A stretch of DNA of 64,000 bases from Scolanthus callimorphus (lineage: Eukaryota; Cnidaria; Anthozoa; Actiniaria; Edwardsiidae), in contig CM066924.1 of NCBI GenBank assembly GCA_033964015.1, positions 930,001 through 994,000 on the forward strand. Reading direction: 5' to 3'. Under the pieces are notes generated by a model, which ran no database searches, was not told the origin of the DNA, and saw nothing but the letters and a program-made list of their open reading frames with translations. Positions 35,594 through 45,204 of this stretch are shown here, in pieces. Within the stretch, counting starts at the first letter, position 1; every line of letters begins with the position of its first letter. Made by a program: the position numbers and the translations under genes.

Positions 35594-37539
35594 CAGCTTT
35601 TGAGCTGTGAAAGTAGAGAGTTGGTCACAAATAACTTTTCTAGTTTGTGTTTTCAATTAACTGGTCACGTCAAAGCTTGGAACTGTGACAGCTGTAGTTG
35701 CTAGTGCGACCAATATTTTTTTATGTTAAAAAAGACATTTGAACCTAGTCGCAAAATAAATGAATATTTGGATAGCGGCCGCACATACAAAAGGCACAAC
35801 CTTAACACTTGGAAAAGCTGATCGCTAAATAGACCAACCATTGTGTCCGTTTGCAATTCATATCGGCAGGTTGTTGGCACTTTTTGGTTGAAGTTTGAAG
35901 TCAGTCAATCTTTTGAACCGACAAGTCCCAACACGTTTTTGTTCTGTAACCGTGGCAACGCGCTCGCATTATTATAAAATTTAAACATCTCAGGGGTGAT
36001 ATGTACTTATACACATGAAAGTTTCATCTTAACTCTTCATTATGTTTTTTTTATTTTAACTGGCATACAACAAGCACCCCCTCTTAAAATGCGTTTGATA
36101 GAACCTTTGCTAAAACAAATTTCTAAATAATACTAGAAAAATGTGTGTGTAAAGACGATCAATATTTCATAGCAAAAGGGAAACAGCCTGCGGCTCGTGC
36201 AATTTTTATACTTTTTGAAAAACCTACTCGTGCAAATTAATATATTCCAAATTGAACTCGAAGTCGTATGATTTCCTGTTCAAATTGTTTTCCCAACCTC
36301 TACTTGTCCAAATGTTTCTCAGCCAGTATAGAGAAGAGATCTGTTTTGCGCGCCCGTGACTGTTTTTCATCAGACAACATGACTGCAGTTTTTTCTTAAG
36401 AATGATCTAACTTGACGTCTATGTGCAGTATGTCACATCGCCTCGGGATAAATGCTCTCGCGGATTTTTTTTCCGTGTCATTAGCTTGGTCACCAGAAAA
36501 ATAGTTGACACTTGCAGAGCTGGAAATAAGTGTTCTCACTAGATCGAACATATGTCCATTAAAACTTGTTTTTTGGTTGTCTCTACTGGAAAATCGGCCG
36601 GACATATCTAAAAAATTGGTCGGACATTTGGCGATTAAGATGGCAAGCTATCGGTCAATGTCCGATGACTGGCAGTAACTTCCAGCTCTACACTAGAAGT
36701 GAGCTTTGCGAAAAGGAAGCAAGAGCGCTTTCCAAGGGAAAAGCTGAATTCCCCATGGTAGAAGAATGGGAAGTGTTCAGATTTCCCATGGCCATCCTTG
36801 TGAATACCGAACACTTCCTTATGCGTGTGCCTTGGGTAATTCAGTGTTTCCCATAGATGATGGGTTCTCTGACTCGGTTTATTACAAGGCTGACAAAAAG
36901 AGGCTGATTGGGAGATACACCCCTTCCTCCTTATGCTGCCCTCAGCTGATAATCAGTTGATAGCGGAGCTCTTTAGCGGCCGAAGGCCGCAAAGCGGAGC
37001 ACCATAGGTATCGCAGGTGGAATACAATAGCTCCAAGTAGAACTCAGGTATACGATCGAATTCGTTTTTCATGGTTCAGCGGTATTCCCATGTATTGCAG
37101 GCGCGTGCGTGCGGCCGTGCGTGTCTGCCATCACAGACCAAGACCCTTCTCCATTTATTTTAATCATATTTCGGGAAGGGAAGCTCAGACAAACAAACTT
37201 GGGTGAATTTATGACGGTGACAGGCTATCTATGTACAGTGGCAACCTTTTTTGTCTCATTAACACAGAAAAGTATGTCACCGGGAGCTCCGCTTTTAGTC
37301 AGTGACTAAATCTATATATTAATTGTGTTTGAACATGGCCTACTTACGAAACACGGACTTCCCTAGCGTCTGCCTCTTGCTCGCATTCTCTAGCTTCATT
37401 ACAATGAAGTTGATAGAGGGGCGACGATTGAAAGTCCTCTTCTTTGTGAGCAGTTCTGGAAGGCTTACGACCACCTCGTAAGAACATTAATGACGATTAC
37501 TGCAAGGGAGGACAATCCTTTTCTGTTAGTATATATAAT

Positions 37540-37649
37540 AGGACTCCATGCTGTCCAATTAGGAAAAAATTGGATGATTCAGAGGAACTCCAATTTGGAG
37601 TTCCGAGGAATCATCCATTTTTTTCTTAATTGGACAAGCATGTAGTCCT
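37540..37649. repeat. 110-bp foldback repeat
   Basis: AGGACTCCATGCTGTCCAAT pairs with ATTGGACAAGCATGTAGTCCT. The centre GAACTCCAATTTGGAGTTCC is itself a perfect palindrome. Related CTGTCCAATT blocks continue to about 37760. Confidence 0.8.
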
Positions 37650-38299
37650 GTTATTTATTAATTATATAACATCCATGTTCAAACCCAAACTGTCCGATTT
37701 TAGGTGCGAACTGTCCAATTAGAGCGCGCGCAATCCAATTTAAAAATAATTGGACGATTCAAGAAAAATCGATCTGCCAGCACAATGGGATTTCGAGTTG
37801 GCTATATAATTAAGATGAAAACTGATAGTTTTCACCGTGTCTAAATTAAGTGTATTAGGGTATTCTCGGGAGTGGGAATAACGGTGCGGGATTCGGGATT
37901 TGGTGACTTATTAGAAAGAGAAAAAAAATTGGGATCGGGTACGGGATCCCACAACCCCCCGTTGACCTGGAGCAGAGAATCAGGTAATTTCTAGAAAGCT
38001 TCTTTATTCACTATCCTAGTAATAATAATAATAATTAGGGAATAATAATAATAGTTAGGGATATGTCTATGAACTGTTTTGTCTGCCATTCTACTTTCCT
38101 TCACTGCTTCGAAGGAACCCTTTGTAGACCAGTGAGAAATCCTCGTGGCCAATGCTAGGACAATTATGTAATAGAAGTTTCACCGATATACTCACAGATA
38201 GATTTGGAGATACTTAGTTTATACAGCGAAGTGCGCAGGGGCGGATTCAGGGCGAGGGGGGGGGGAGCGAGCCGCGGACCCCCTATTTTCGGGAGATTT

Positions 38300-38449
38300 T
38301 CCCATATTGAACATAGGATTGCGTTAACAAAACTGAGGCTTAGCAACCATTCCCTAGCCATCGAAACGGGACGTTACGCCCGGCCCTATATCAAACCCAA
38401 CGAAAGATTATGCCTTACCTGTAACGGGAACACTGTAGAGGACGAACAG
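38300..38449 (+). pseudogene. LINE 3' ORF, upstream part (interrupted)
   Basis: The open frame ALTKLRLSNHSLAIETGRY followed by CLTC and VEDEQH matches the C-terminal zinc-finger-like tail of non-LTR retrotransposon polyproteins (LTKxR, ETGRY, CxxC, VEDExHF). The frame is cut at the CATTT where the YR retrotransposon begins, and continues at 43413. It is 5'-truncated just upstream, next to a GGCGGATTCAGGG plus G-run junction. Confidence 0.8.
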
Positions 38450-38582
38450 CATTTTCATTCTCCTTCAGCACTTCATCCGAATGAAAAATATTTTCTCTTT
38501 CCTTCTTGTATGACTATCAATAAAAGACAACACCAATATACGTTTTTTAAACGTTTGACAGCTTGGTTCAGGTATGAACAAG
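38450..38582 (-). repeat. Terminal B block (133 bp)
   Basis: Direct copy of 42409-42541, with no difference seen. It forms the 3' end of the element in its own sense. The first five bases on the + strand (CATTT) are the putative crossover core shared with block A. Confidence 0.93.
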
Positions 38583-38633
38583 GCACGTTTCATTTATTTA
38601 ACATAATACGCTAAGCCTGATACAGATTATCGT

Positions 38634-39635
38634 TTAAATGCCAGTACTACTTGCAACAGCCAACCTCTGTGCAACAGTCTCTTTTACATACATATCCTTA
38701 GCTAAATCTGATTTCCAACGACCATGAAGTTTAAGTAGACGCTCTCTTGATGGACAATTGGGCATATTTTGGACAATAGAAGTTGCACCACCAGAACGAA
38801 AACTGTGTAATCCAAATATATCAGCATTTTCACCTAGGGCTTTAAGACACGTCTTAAAACATTCTCGAAATGATGTATATGACATTTTACGATTCCCTAA
38901 TTTATACTTGTCAATAGACTTACAATACGATAAATTCCTAAATATATATTCAGAAGATGAATTAATATCAATATTTGCACTCTTGACATAACGTAATAAC
39001 ATTTTATAAGGGCATGTTATTTTATCCGACTTATGAATAAATACATGTTGTCCTTCTCTGAAACTGTCATTCTTACTTTCTGGTACAAATACTGTAATAT
39101 AATCTGGAAAAACGGTAATCTGTGATGCCCTTATGTTAAGAACTTCTTTGGAACGAAAAAGTCCCGCGAATGACAACACACAAGTTGTAGCAATCCTTAA
39201 ATCTTTCAGAGATGCCTGATCCTTAGCATAGTATGTCACAATATCCTTTATAACGGCTGGCGAGATAGGTTCTTTCTTTTTGATGGGCTTAGATCTAGAT
39301 CGTTTCTCAGCTTGCACTAAATTGTGACAGATACTAGCGTCCAACGGATTGGTTGCAATTGGTAAAAAACTGTGAACCCATTTTAACGCAGAATGAGCCA
39401 TACTAGCTATGCTTACTTTCCCTTTATCTACTAAATAGGACAGATAAAGAGCTATATGGTTAATACTAGCTGGGAGAGTACATGGCAGACCTGCATTTCT
39501 TTGGTATATGAAGAATGCGTTAACCTCTCTAAGATATCTGGTACGCGTAGAAGCAGCCCTGGAACTGAAGCAATTCATGATCAAACTTTTTAGAGCAGAT
39601 TTGCTGCCATCTGACCATAACGGTGATCGAAGCAT
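38634..39635 (-). CDS. Tyrosine recombinase of the retrotransposon
   Basis: Intact 333-codon frame. It should cut and join the circular DNA copy at CATTT-like sites. The catalytic set of the family is visible: Arg in GLFRSKEVLNI, His-x-x-Arg in GLHSFRSGG, His in LHGRWKSD, and the nucleophile Tyr in AKDMYVK. The N-terminal half (TRYLREVNAFFIYQ) is like the core-binding domain. It begins MLRSPLWSDG about 370 bp downstream of the RT stop, separated by a 66-bp tandem repeat, so it is probably expressed as its own product. Its 3' end lies 51 bp from block B. Confidence 0.93.
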   Translation of the reverse strand: MLRSPLWSDGSKSALKSLIMNCFSSRAASTRTRYLREVNAFFIYQRNAGLPCTLPASINHIALYLSYLVDKGKVSIASMAHSALKWVHSFLPIATNPLDASICHNLVQAEKRSRSKPIKKKEPISPAVIKDIVTYYAKDQASLKDLRIATTCVLSFAGLFRSKEVLNIRASQITVFPDYITVFVPESKNDSFREGQHVFIHKSDKITCPYKMLLRYVKSANIDINSSSEYIFRNLSYCKSIDKYKLGNRKMSYTSFRECFKTCLKALGENADIFGLHSFRSGGATSIVQNMPNCPSRERLLKLHGRWKSDLAKDMYVKETVAQRLAVASSTGI

Positions 39636-39743
39636 AATCTAAAAAAAAAAAAAAATCATAATACAAAATTAAACAACAAATTCAAATACGCAAATCTTCA
39701 GATTTCTTAAAATGCAGAACTGCCATGCATCCAAACACTCATT

Positions 39744-39977
39744 AATTTCGATGCAGCGAATGTGTCACTCGACTTCGCTAGTACAATTTGCCAATCGGCT
39801 CTTAGCATCTATTTCGATGCAGCGAATGTGTCACTCGACTTCGCTAGTACAATTTGCCAATCGGCTCTTAGCATCTATTTCGTTGCAGCGAATGTGTCAC
39901 TCGACTTCGCTACTACAATTTGCTAATCGGCTCTGAGCATCTATTTCGATGCTGCGAATGTATCACTCGACTTCGCA
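39744..39977. repeat. 66-bp tandem repeat between RT and recombinase genes
   Basis: Units beginning CAGCGAATGTGTCACTCGAC recur at 39754, 39820, 39886 and 39952 (last unit partial, CTGCGAATG), an exact 66-bp period. The array lies in the only sizeable gap between element genes. A role in start or processing of the recombinase message is possible but unproven. Confidence 0.92.
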
Positions 39978-40009
39978 ATTAAATCAATAGAATAGTCTAA
40001 TAATTAACA

Positions 40010-42124
40010 TTATGTAATTATTCTACATGCAACGATATTTCCATTCCAGTTACTAGAGCCAATGACAGACCTTTCATTTCTACCATGAATACAAGCTTCT
40101 CTTCCGACAAAATAACGACAGCCACGAATGAAACTAGAATACTTAAACCACAATAATGGCCAAAAACTGGCAGATGGCCATGCAGGAACAACTAATGTGA
40201 TTGATACATGTTGCGTACTAACAAAATTCAAAACTTTGCTAATAAAACTAACTGGTGGAACGACAAGGCAGTTTTCTCCTTCCCATTGTTGGAAAAAAGC
40301 ATCTACTCCCGAAGTACCAGGATTCCAAAACCTTGAGAAGTACCGATCAATTTTCTTGTTGTAGAAACTGGCAAAGCAATCCACAGTATGCGGACCCCAC
40401 AAATGTTCTAACACGTTGAAGCACGAATCAGTTAATTGCCAATCATCACAGTCCCTGATTTTACTAAGTGCATCAGCTTGAGAGTTGAGTTCTCTTGGGA
40501 TCCATTGTACAAACAAATTAATGTTATGGTCCATGCAATAGGAGAATATGTTGTAGGCTAATTTATGTAAATACAACTTCATGCTGCCGACTTCTATTAT
40601 ACGAGCGGTAGATTGATTGTCTGTGTACCATTTCACGTGAGAATCGAAAAGTCTATCACCAAAAGCTTGTAAACAGTACTGAATAGCAAGAAGCTCACGA
40701 TGAGTCGAAGATAGTTGTCTCTCTTCTTGTGTGAACATTCTATGACTTTCCAATAATTGATCTCCTCTCATTAAAGCGCCACAAGCAAAATCGCTAGCAT
40801 CTGAAAATACTATCTTACTGTATGTCATAGTACGCGGAGAGCAATGTTTAGAGTTCAATGAATCAAGTTTCTCATGCCAAAACTGAATTTCCGTTAAACA
40901 ATATTCGTCCAAAGAAAAACGAGCGTCCCAGCTCTGTGCCGAAGCAATAGAAATTTGACAGTGTCTGGTCATTATGTTAGCTAATCGACCTAAGACCGGA
41001 CTCATAGAAATGATCGATCCTACGAACGAGGAAAGTTCTCTAGCCGAAACATCACTAGTAGATAGGACATTGTTCATAATATTACTTGCTTTTGTAATCC
41101 TCCTTTGCTTGATTGAAATAGAGCCTTCTAAACAATGCCAAGTTATTCCGAGCCAATCAATTTCCGGGACAGGGTCCCAAGTACTTTTGGCATCATTAAT
41201 AACGAAACCAGCCGCTAACAAATCTCCTCGTAAATGATGTGAAGCATGACATGCCTTTTCATAGGAATCTTCAATCGAAAATCCATCGTCCAAGTAGACA
41301 ACACAGTTCAAACCTCTGTTCCTCCATAACTTAACCAGTGGTTTAAGCAATTTAGTAAAAATATATGGAGCAGATGAAATTCCAAACGCCAAAACATTGA
41401 ACATAAAATAGCGTGTTTCCCCATTAGGAAAAGTCCAAGCAAATCCCAAATATGGGCGATGTTCGGGAAAAATGTCTAGATGATGGTACCCACTCTTCAG
41501 ATCAAAATTGACAGCAAATGTTCCTGAGTGAAAAAATTCAAAAGCTTTCTTATAATCTTCGTACTTGAATTTGGATTTATACAAACACTTATTGATTAAT
41601 CGTAGATCAATAATCAGCCTCTTTTTTCCGCATGCTTGTACTGAAACAGACAAAGGATTAATGTTCTTTAAAACATTTGCATGAACTTCAGAAATTCTAT
41701 CACCTTCTAAAAGTTCTTGTATAGCTTCAACGACGAAATCTTTGTGTGAAAGTGCAGACTTATTATTCTTAGAATGAAAGCTCGGAGGAGTATGGAGGAA
41801 CGGAATCTTGTAACCATCTCGAATGGTAGAGATAATGAAATCAGGTGCCTCAATTCTTTTCCAAAATTCTAAGTGTTCTTTAAGTCTTCCTCGTACACTG
41901 CAATTTTTTGCTTCATTTGAATTTATCTCCCCTTCAATCTCATCATCAAAGAATTGTACCTCAAATACTTGACTCTCAATATTGTCCATAGTATCCTGGT
42001 TTTCTGGCTCCACCTGACTTGTCACCATATTCACTGTATCGATTATAGGTGGAATTGACGACGGGGCGTTTCCTGCATTCATCCGACCAGTGACCCTTAT
42101 AACCGCAGGAGAAGCATACGTCAT
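40010..42124 (-). CDS. Reverse transcriptase / RNase H polyprotein
   Basis: Intact 704-codon frame. Reverse transcriptase motifs run in order: DLRLINK, FDLKSGYHH, FGISSAPY, and the catalytic YLDD (about residue 280). RNase H follows, with FSDAS, THRELLA, WYTDNQS and NSQADALS, giving the expected Asp/Glu/Asp/Asp set. The C-terminal part has WGPHTVDCFA, RYFSRFWNPG and VPAWPSASFWP. This tail is usual in DIRS-type polyproteins, where it is sometimes described as methyltransferase-like; I see no independent proof of that activity. There is no protease and no integrase. The start overlaps gag exon 2 by 149 nt in a +1 frame, so expression may use frameshifting, reinitiation or unspliced RNA. Confidence 0.95.
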   Translation of the reverse strand: MTYASPAVIRVTGRMNAGNAPSSIPPIIDTVNMVTSQVEPENQDTMDNIESQVFEVQFFDDEIEGEINSNEAKNCSVRGRLKEHLEFWKRIEAPDFIISTIRDGYKIPFLHTPPSFHSKNNKSALSHKDFVVEAIQELLEGDRISEVHANVLKNINPLSVSVQACGKKRLIIDLRLINKCLYKSKFKYEDYKKAFEFFHSGTFAVNFDLKSGYHHLDIFPEHRPYLGFAWTFPNGETRYFMFNVLAFGISSAPYIFTKLLKPLVKLWRNRGLNCVVYLDDGFSIEDSYEKACHASHHLRGDLLAAGFVINDAKSTWDPVPEIDWLGITWHCLEGSISIKQRRITKASNIMNNVLSTSDVSARELSSFVGSIISMSPVLGRLANIMTRHCQISIASAQSWDARFSLDEYCLTEIQFWHEKLDSLNSKHCSPRTMTYSKIVFSDASDFACGALMRGDQLLESHRMFTQEERQLSSTHRELLAIQYCLQAFGDRLFDSHVKWYTDNQSTARIIEVGSMKLYLHKLAYNIFSYCMDHNINLFVQWIPRELNSQADALSKIRDCDDWQLTDSCFNVLEHLWGPHTVDCFASFYNKKIDRYFSRFWNPGTSGVDAFFQQWEGENCLVVPPVSFISKVLNFVSTQHVSITLVVPAWPSASFWPLLWFKYSSFIRGCRYFVGREACIHGRNERSVIGSSNWNGNIVACRIIT

Positions 42125-42145
42125 TGGTTCTAGCTCTTCTAAAGC
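41976..42145 (-). CDS. gag: gag exon 2 (CCHC zinc knuckle)
   Basis: The - strand acceptor TTTTTGTAG ends at 42146. Joined in phase 1 to exon 1, it reads RGFRRARTND and then CFSCGYKGHWSDEC, a perfect C-x2-C-x4-H-x4-C nucleic-acid-binding knuckle, before a TGA at 41976. The knuckle lies in a different frame from the RT ORF that overlaps it. Finding it in the frame predicted by the splice is the main support for the intron. Confidence 0.8.
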
Positions 42146-42601
42146 CTACAAAAATGCAAACATAAATAAGAGAGCGAAAAAAAAAAAATAATAATAAACA
42201 ACAACAACAACATTTTATGAAACATAAAATTTAGCGTAACCGGAACCGCGTGCCGTGAAAACCTGAAACCTGGAATAAACCCAAATTCTTCTTTCTCCTA
42301 TATAAGCCCAAAAACTTGTTAGTTTACAACAACAAGTTGCATAACTCCATACATACCAACATTTCTGAATGACTGATTGCATCATACTATCGAAAACAAT
42401 GGAAAATACATTTTCATTCTCCTTCAGCACTTCATCCGAATGAAAAATATTTTCTCTTTCCTTCTTGTATGACTATCAATAAAAGACAACACCAATATAC
42501 GTTTTTTAAACGTTTGACAGCTTGGTTCAGGTATGAACAAGCTATGGAATTAACAAAGAAAGGGCCGAATGCAAAATTTAAACTCGTTGAAAACATATTA
42601 C
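42146..42601 (-). other. Predicted gag intron containing the internal A-B unit
   Basis: The donor is CGAG|GTAATATG (GT at 42601-42600) and the acceptor TTTTTGTAG (AG at 42147-42146), with a T-rich tract upstream of the acceptor. The 456-nt intron holds the whole joined A-B unit. Without splicing, gag runs on into block B for about 56 codons and lacks a zinc knuckle. Confidence 0.75.
42226..42541 (-). repeat. Internal joined A-B repeat unit
   Basis: Block A (42226-42413) and block B (42409-42541) overlap by CATTT. Each is a direct copy of the corresponding terminal block. In the replication model for split-repeat YR elements, this junction is the internal template that reconnects the two incomplete cDNA ends to form a circle. 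Confidence 0.93.
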
Positions 42602-43220
42602 CTCGAAAAAGCTGCCGCTCTGCCTGATCTCCAAAACGGCTGTTGCTACTAACAGTAGAAGGGCTATCCACACGGAGTTTTTTGCGTAACTCGTTCGCCT
42701 TTGATTGCGACTGCCTCTTGGTCCTGGCTGCTTTATCCTGGGCCTTCTTGATTCGTTTTTCATCATCTGAATCGTCGGCGAGCTCCTCCTGTTCATATTC
42801 TTTGACGACTAACCAACCAGCGTCGCTCTTATCAGCTAACTTAATCAGTTTTTGTCTCTTATGAACAAGTCCCAAAGTAGACTTTACAGAAATCTTAGCC
42901 TCATCAACTTTGTTCTCCGCTAATAACTTGAGAGTAAATTCATTGTAATCTTCTATCTGGGCATTGAAAAGAAATTGCTTCTGATTCCCAGTATATTTGA
43001 GCTTGTTAGCTTCTGTTTCTCTCTTAAATTTCTTCGCGTCCGAATCAGGAAAAGAATCAGCTTCATCTATTAGAGGTTTAGGAATTCTCTGATCTAGTTT
43101 TGTGTCTATGTACGACTTGAACTTTTCGAATACCTCATCAATAGGAAAACGAGAACAACCTGCAGTAGGCTGCAACGTAACCGGTTCCTCAGTTTCCGAA
43201 TTAGAGTCCTTGTGTGACAT
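42602..43220 (-). CDS. gag: gag exon 1
   Basis: The ATG at 43220 is five bases inside the end of terminal block A. The 206 codons are hydrophilic, Lys/Glu-rich and predicted largely helical, including QEELADDSDDEKRIKKAQDK and a basic KRQSQSKANELRKKL segment, as expected for a capsid or RNA-binding protein. With exon 2 the product is 262 residues. No sequence-level family match is claimed beyond position and the zinc knuckle. Confidence 0.8.
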
Positions 43221-43224
43221 AACA

Positions 43225-43412
43225 AAAATTTAGCGTAACCGGAACCGCGTGCCGTGAAAACCTGAAACCTGGAATAAACCCAAATTCTTCTTTCTCCTAT
43301 ATAAGCCCAAAAACTTGTTAGTTTACAACAACAAGTTGCATAACTCCATACATACCAACATTTCTGAATGACTGATTGCATCATACTATCGAAAACAATG
43401 GAAAATACATTT
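43225..43412 (-). repeat. Terminal A block (188 bp), likely promoter
   Basis: Direct copy of 42226-42413. It is the 5' end of the element in its own sense. A TATA-like TTATATAGG (+ strand 43296-43304) lies about 75 bp upstream of the gag ATG, so block A probably carries the promoter. The outermost CATTT joins the host LINE. Confidence 0.85.
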
Positions 43413-43890
43413 CTTAGTTGGCTGTCGTGCATACGAAAGGAATCGAAAAAATTTGTACGAGTTTCTCGACAAGGAAGCAAAAATAAAACTTCAAAATATC
43501 AGGGATCCTGTCATTATATTCTTATCCATAATTACAATGAATCAAAAGAAAGAGGTCCAAAAACAAATTGCGAAGTATGTGTGGGAATGCCTATGAGGGA
43601 AAGAAAAAACGAAAGGCGTTAAAGTCCAGGGTGACACCGGCCTCCCCCCAAACAAAAATAAAAGTGCACAGAGGGAAAACAAAATATATATATCGGAACA
43701 AACAGCAAGAACAGAAAACACCAAATGATAATGATAAGAGAAAAAAAAATCAAATTAAAAAATGAATGTACACTAAATGAACAATGAATGAACATTTTCT
43801 CTTTTTTAACTGCAATTTTTATTGGCAAACGAGCCCATGTAACCGTTGTGCGATATACAGTGCCAATAAAATATGCCTATGCCTATGAAC
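43413..43890 (+). pseudogene. LINE 3' ORF end and 3' UTR (downstream part)
   Basis: Across the insertion the frame continues LVGCRAYERNRKNLYEFL and ends YVWECL plus TGA (43594-43596), typical of the LINE C-terminus. The 3' UTR runs to CAGTGCCAATAAA and a short TATGCC repeat near 43880, a usual LINE tail. Confidence 0.75.
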
Positions 43891-44760
43891 TTTATTAATT
43901 TTTATTTGCTTCAGGAAATTTGCAATTTCGGGTCCCTATATTTTCACTATCCGGCCATTATTTCTGAAATTCCTTGATTTGTCCCTGTCCAGCTGATGGG
44001 AAACGTTTTATATGTTAACATGTGTGAATTTTTCATGGAAAACTTACGTATCGAAAATAAAAAGCTAGACTTAACAGTTGACAGGGAAACCAAGCAATGG
44101 TTATGCAAATTGTCATCACCAATGCTATTTCGTCTACTTCCGTTGGTAAAAGCAATTAAAGAGAAGTCGAATTTGATATGCGGTTTCGGGATGAACCACA
44201 AGCAGCGCAACATTCTTTAAAAAGCTGTCAGGGCCCTGTCCAAGGTTGCGGGCCTTGCCGCAGAACCAAAATCGAAAAAAAAAGTTGTGGAATTCATTGG
44301 TTTTAAATGTAGACACTATTAGATGTTACGTGCATAAACCCACGGTTTGTCATCGAGAAGTGTGAACCATTATTCCATATTTTATGTAGATTTATAAAAG
44401 TGACAGCTAAACGAATGAATTCTAGCGTTCAAATCAATCTTGCGCAACCTTTCACCGTCTTTTTATAGATTTTACATAAAAGAAACTTTGGCAAACCAAG
44501 GCACCCGTATTGTTTATTTTAGTCATCTGCGTGCTCCAATCAGAGCACGTTATTCTCGTGACAACCAATCGGATAAAGGAAGCCAGTTGTATGTTGAATA
44601 AGAAACAACAGGTGCCACAGGTACATAAATTCTGGGGTCTTGAAAGCTGCTAGAAAGTTCATGCAGGACAAGATATCGCAGCATTGCAAGTTTTCACGCG
44701 CAGCGTTTAAGCAATCTAGAAGCCGCGCTGGTGCTCAGTATTAATGTTGTTCTTTGTATT
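43891..44760. other. Upstream region of the Bcl-2-like gene
   Basis: No repeat family recognised. An open frame at 43996-44220 (+) has no match I know. The last 150 bases before the ATG are the probable promoter and 5' UTR, but no clear TATA box or initiator can be assigned. Confidence 0.4.
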
Positions 44761-45204
44761 ATGGCTAAATTACAGGCGCAGAGCAAGCGAGCGCAAAGCG
44801 AAAGCGATACAATCCGAAGACTAAGCATGGAAGCACACTTCCTGGCAAAAGACCTCATCTGCTACCGAACAGGAAGCGGGACAATCTCAAGAAACCCGAC
44901 TGCAAGAACTATGAGACGCTTGAGCGACGAATTAGAGATTCGCCACGCGCCTCTACTGAATAACATGTGCAATAACTTGAATATGACCACAGACACGGCG
45001 CACGAGAAGTTTGTACAAGTTGCGGATGAGGTGTTTCGGGATGGCGTTAACTGGGGTCGTATTGTCGCGGTGTTCACATTCGGTGGAAAGTTAGCGCAGT
45101 TTTGCGCTCGCAACGGTATGCCTGATAGCGTCCAGGAGATTGAACACTGGGTGGGAGAGTATGTTAGTAACTTATCAAGCTGGATTCAGAACCAAGGAGG
45201 CTGG
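44761..45204 (+). CDS. Bcl-2-like exon 1
   Basis: 148 codons from ATG to GGCTGG|GTAAGT. It carries the BH4-like, BH3 and BH1 regions and the first half of BH2. There are no stops or frameshifts. Confidence 0.92.

Larger units (their letters stand above)
38450..43412 (-). mobile_element. Tyrosine-recombinase retrotransposon (DIRS order, split direct repeats, Ngaro/PAT-like)
   Basis: This 4963-bp element is read on the - strand in the order A block, gag exon 1, internal joined A-B unit, gag exon 2 overlapping RT/RNase H, recombinase, B block. Such elements copy by reverse transcription but integrate as circles through a tyrosine recombinase, so they lack an integrase and ordinary target duplications. 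Both blocks look identical to their internal copies (188 and 133 bp), and the three protein genes are open, so the insertion is young and possibly competent. Split direct repeats point to the Ngaro or PAT groups rather than DIRS1. No SGNH-hydrolase ORF is present. Its edges are fixed to the base by the split LINE frame. Confidence 0.92.

Noticed and set aside
36396..36856. Opposed ORFs of 69 and 96 codons
   Set aside because: Overlapping antisense frames in apparently repetitive DNA; no motif or splice evidence.
42226..43412. LTRs of a small LTR retrotransposon
   Set aside because: The 188-bp direct repeats flank only gag exon 1; a second repeat pair (B), the tyrosine recombinase and absence of integrase and protease fit a split-repeat YR element.
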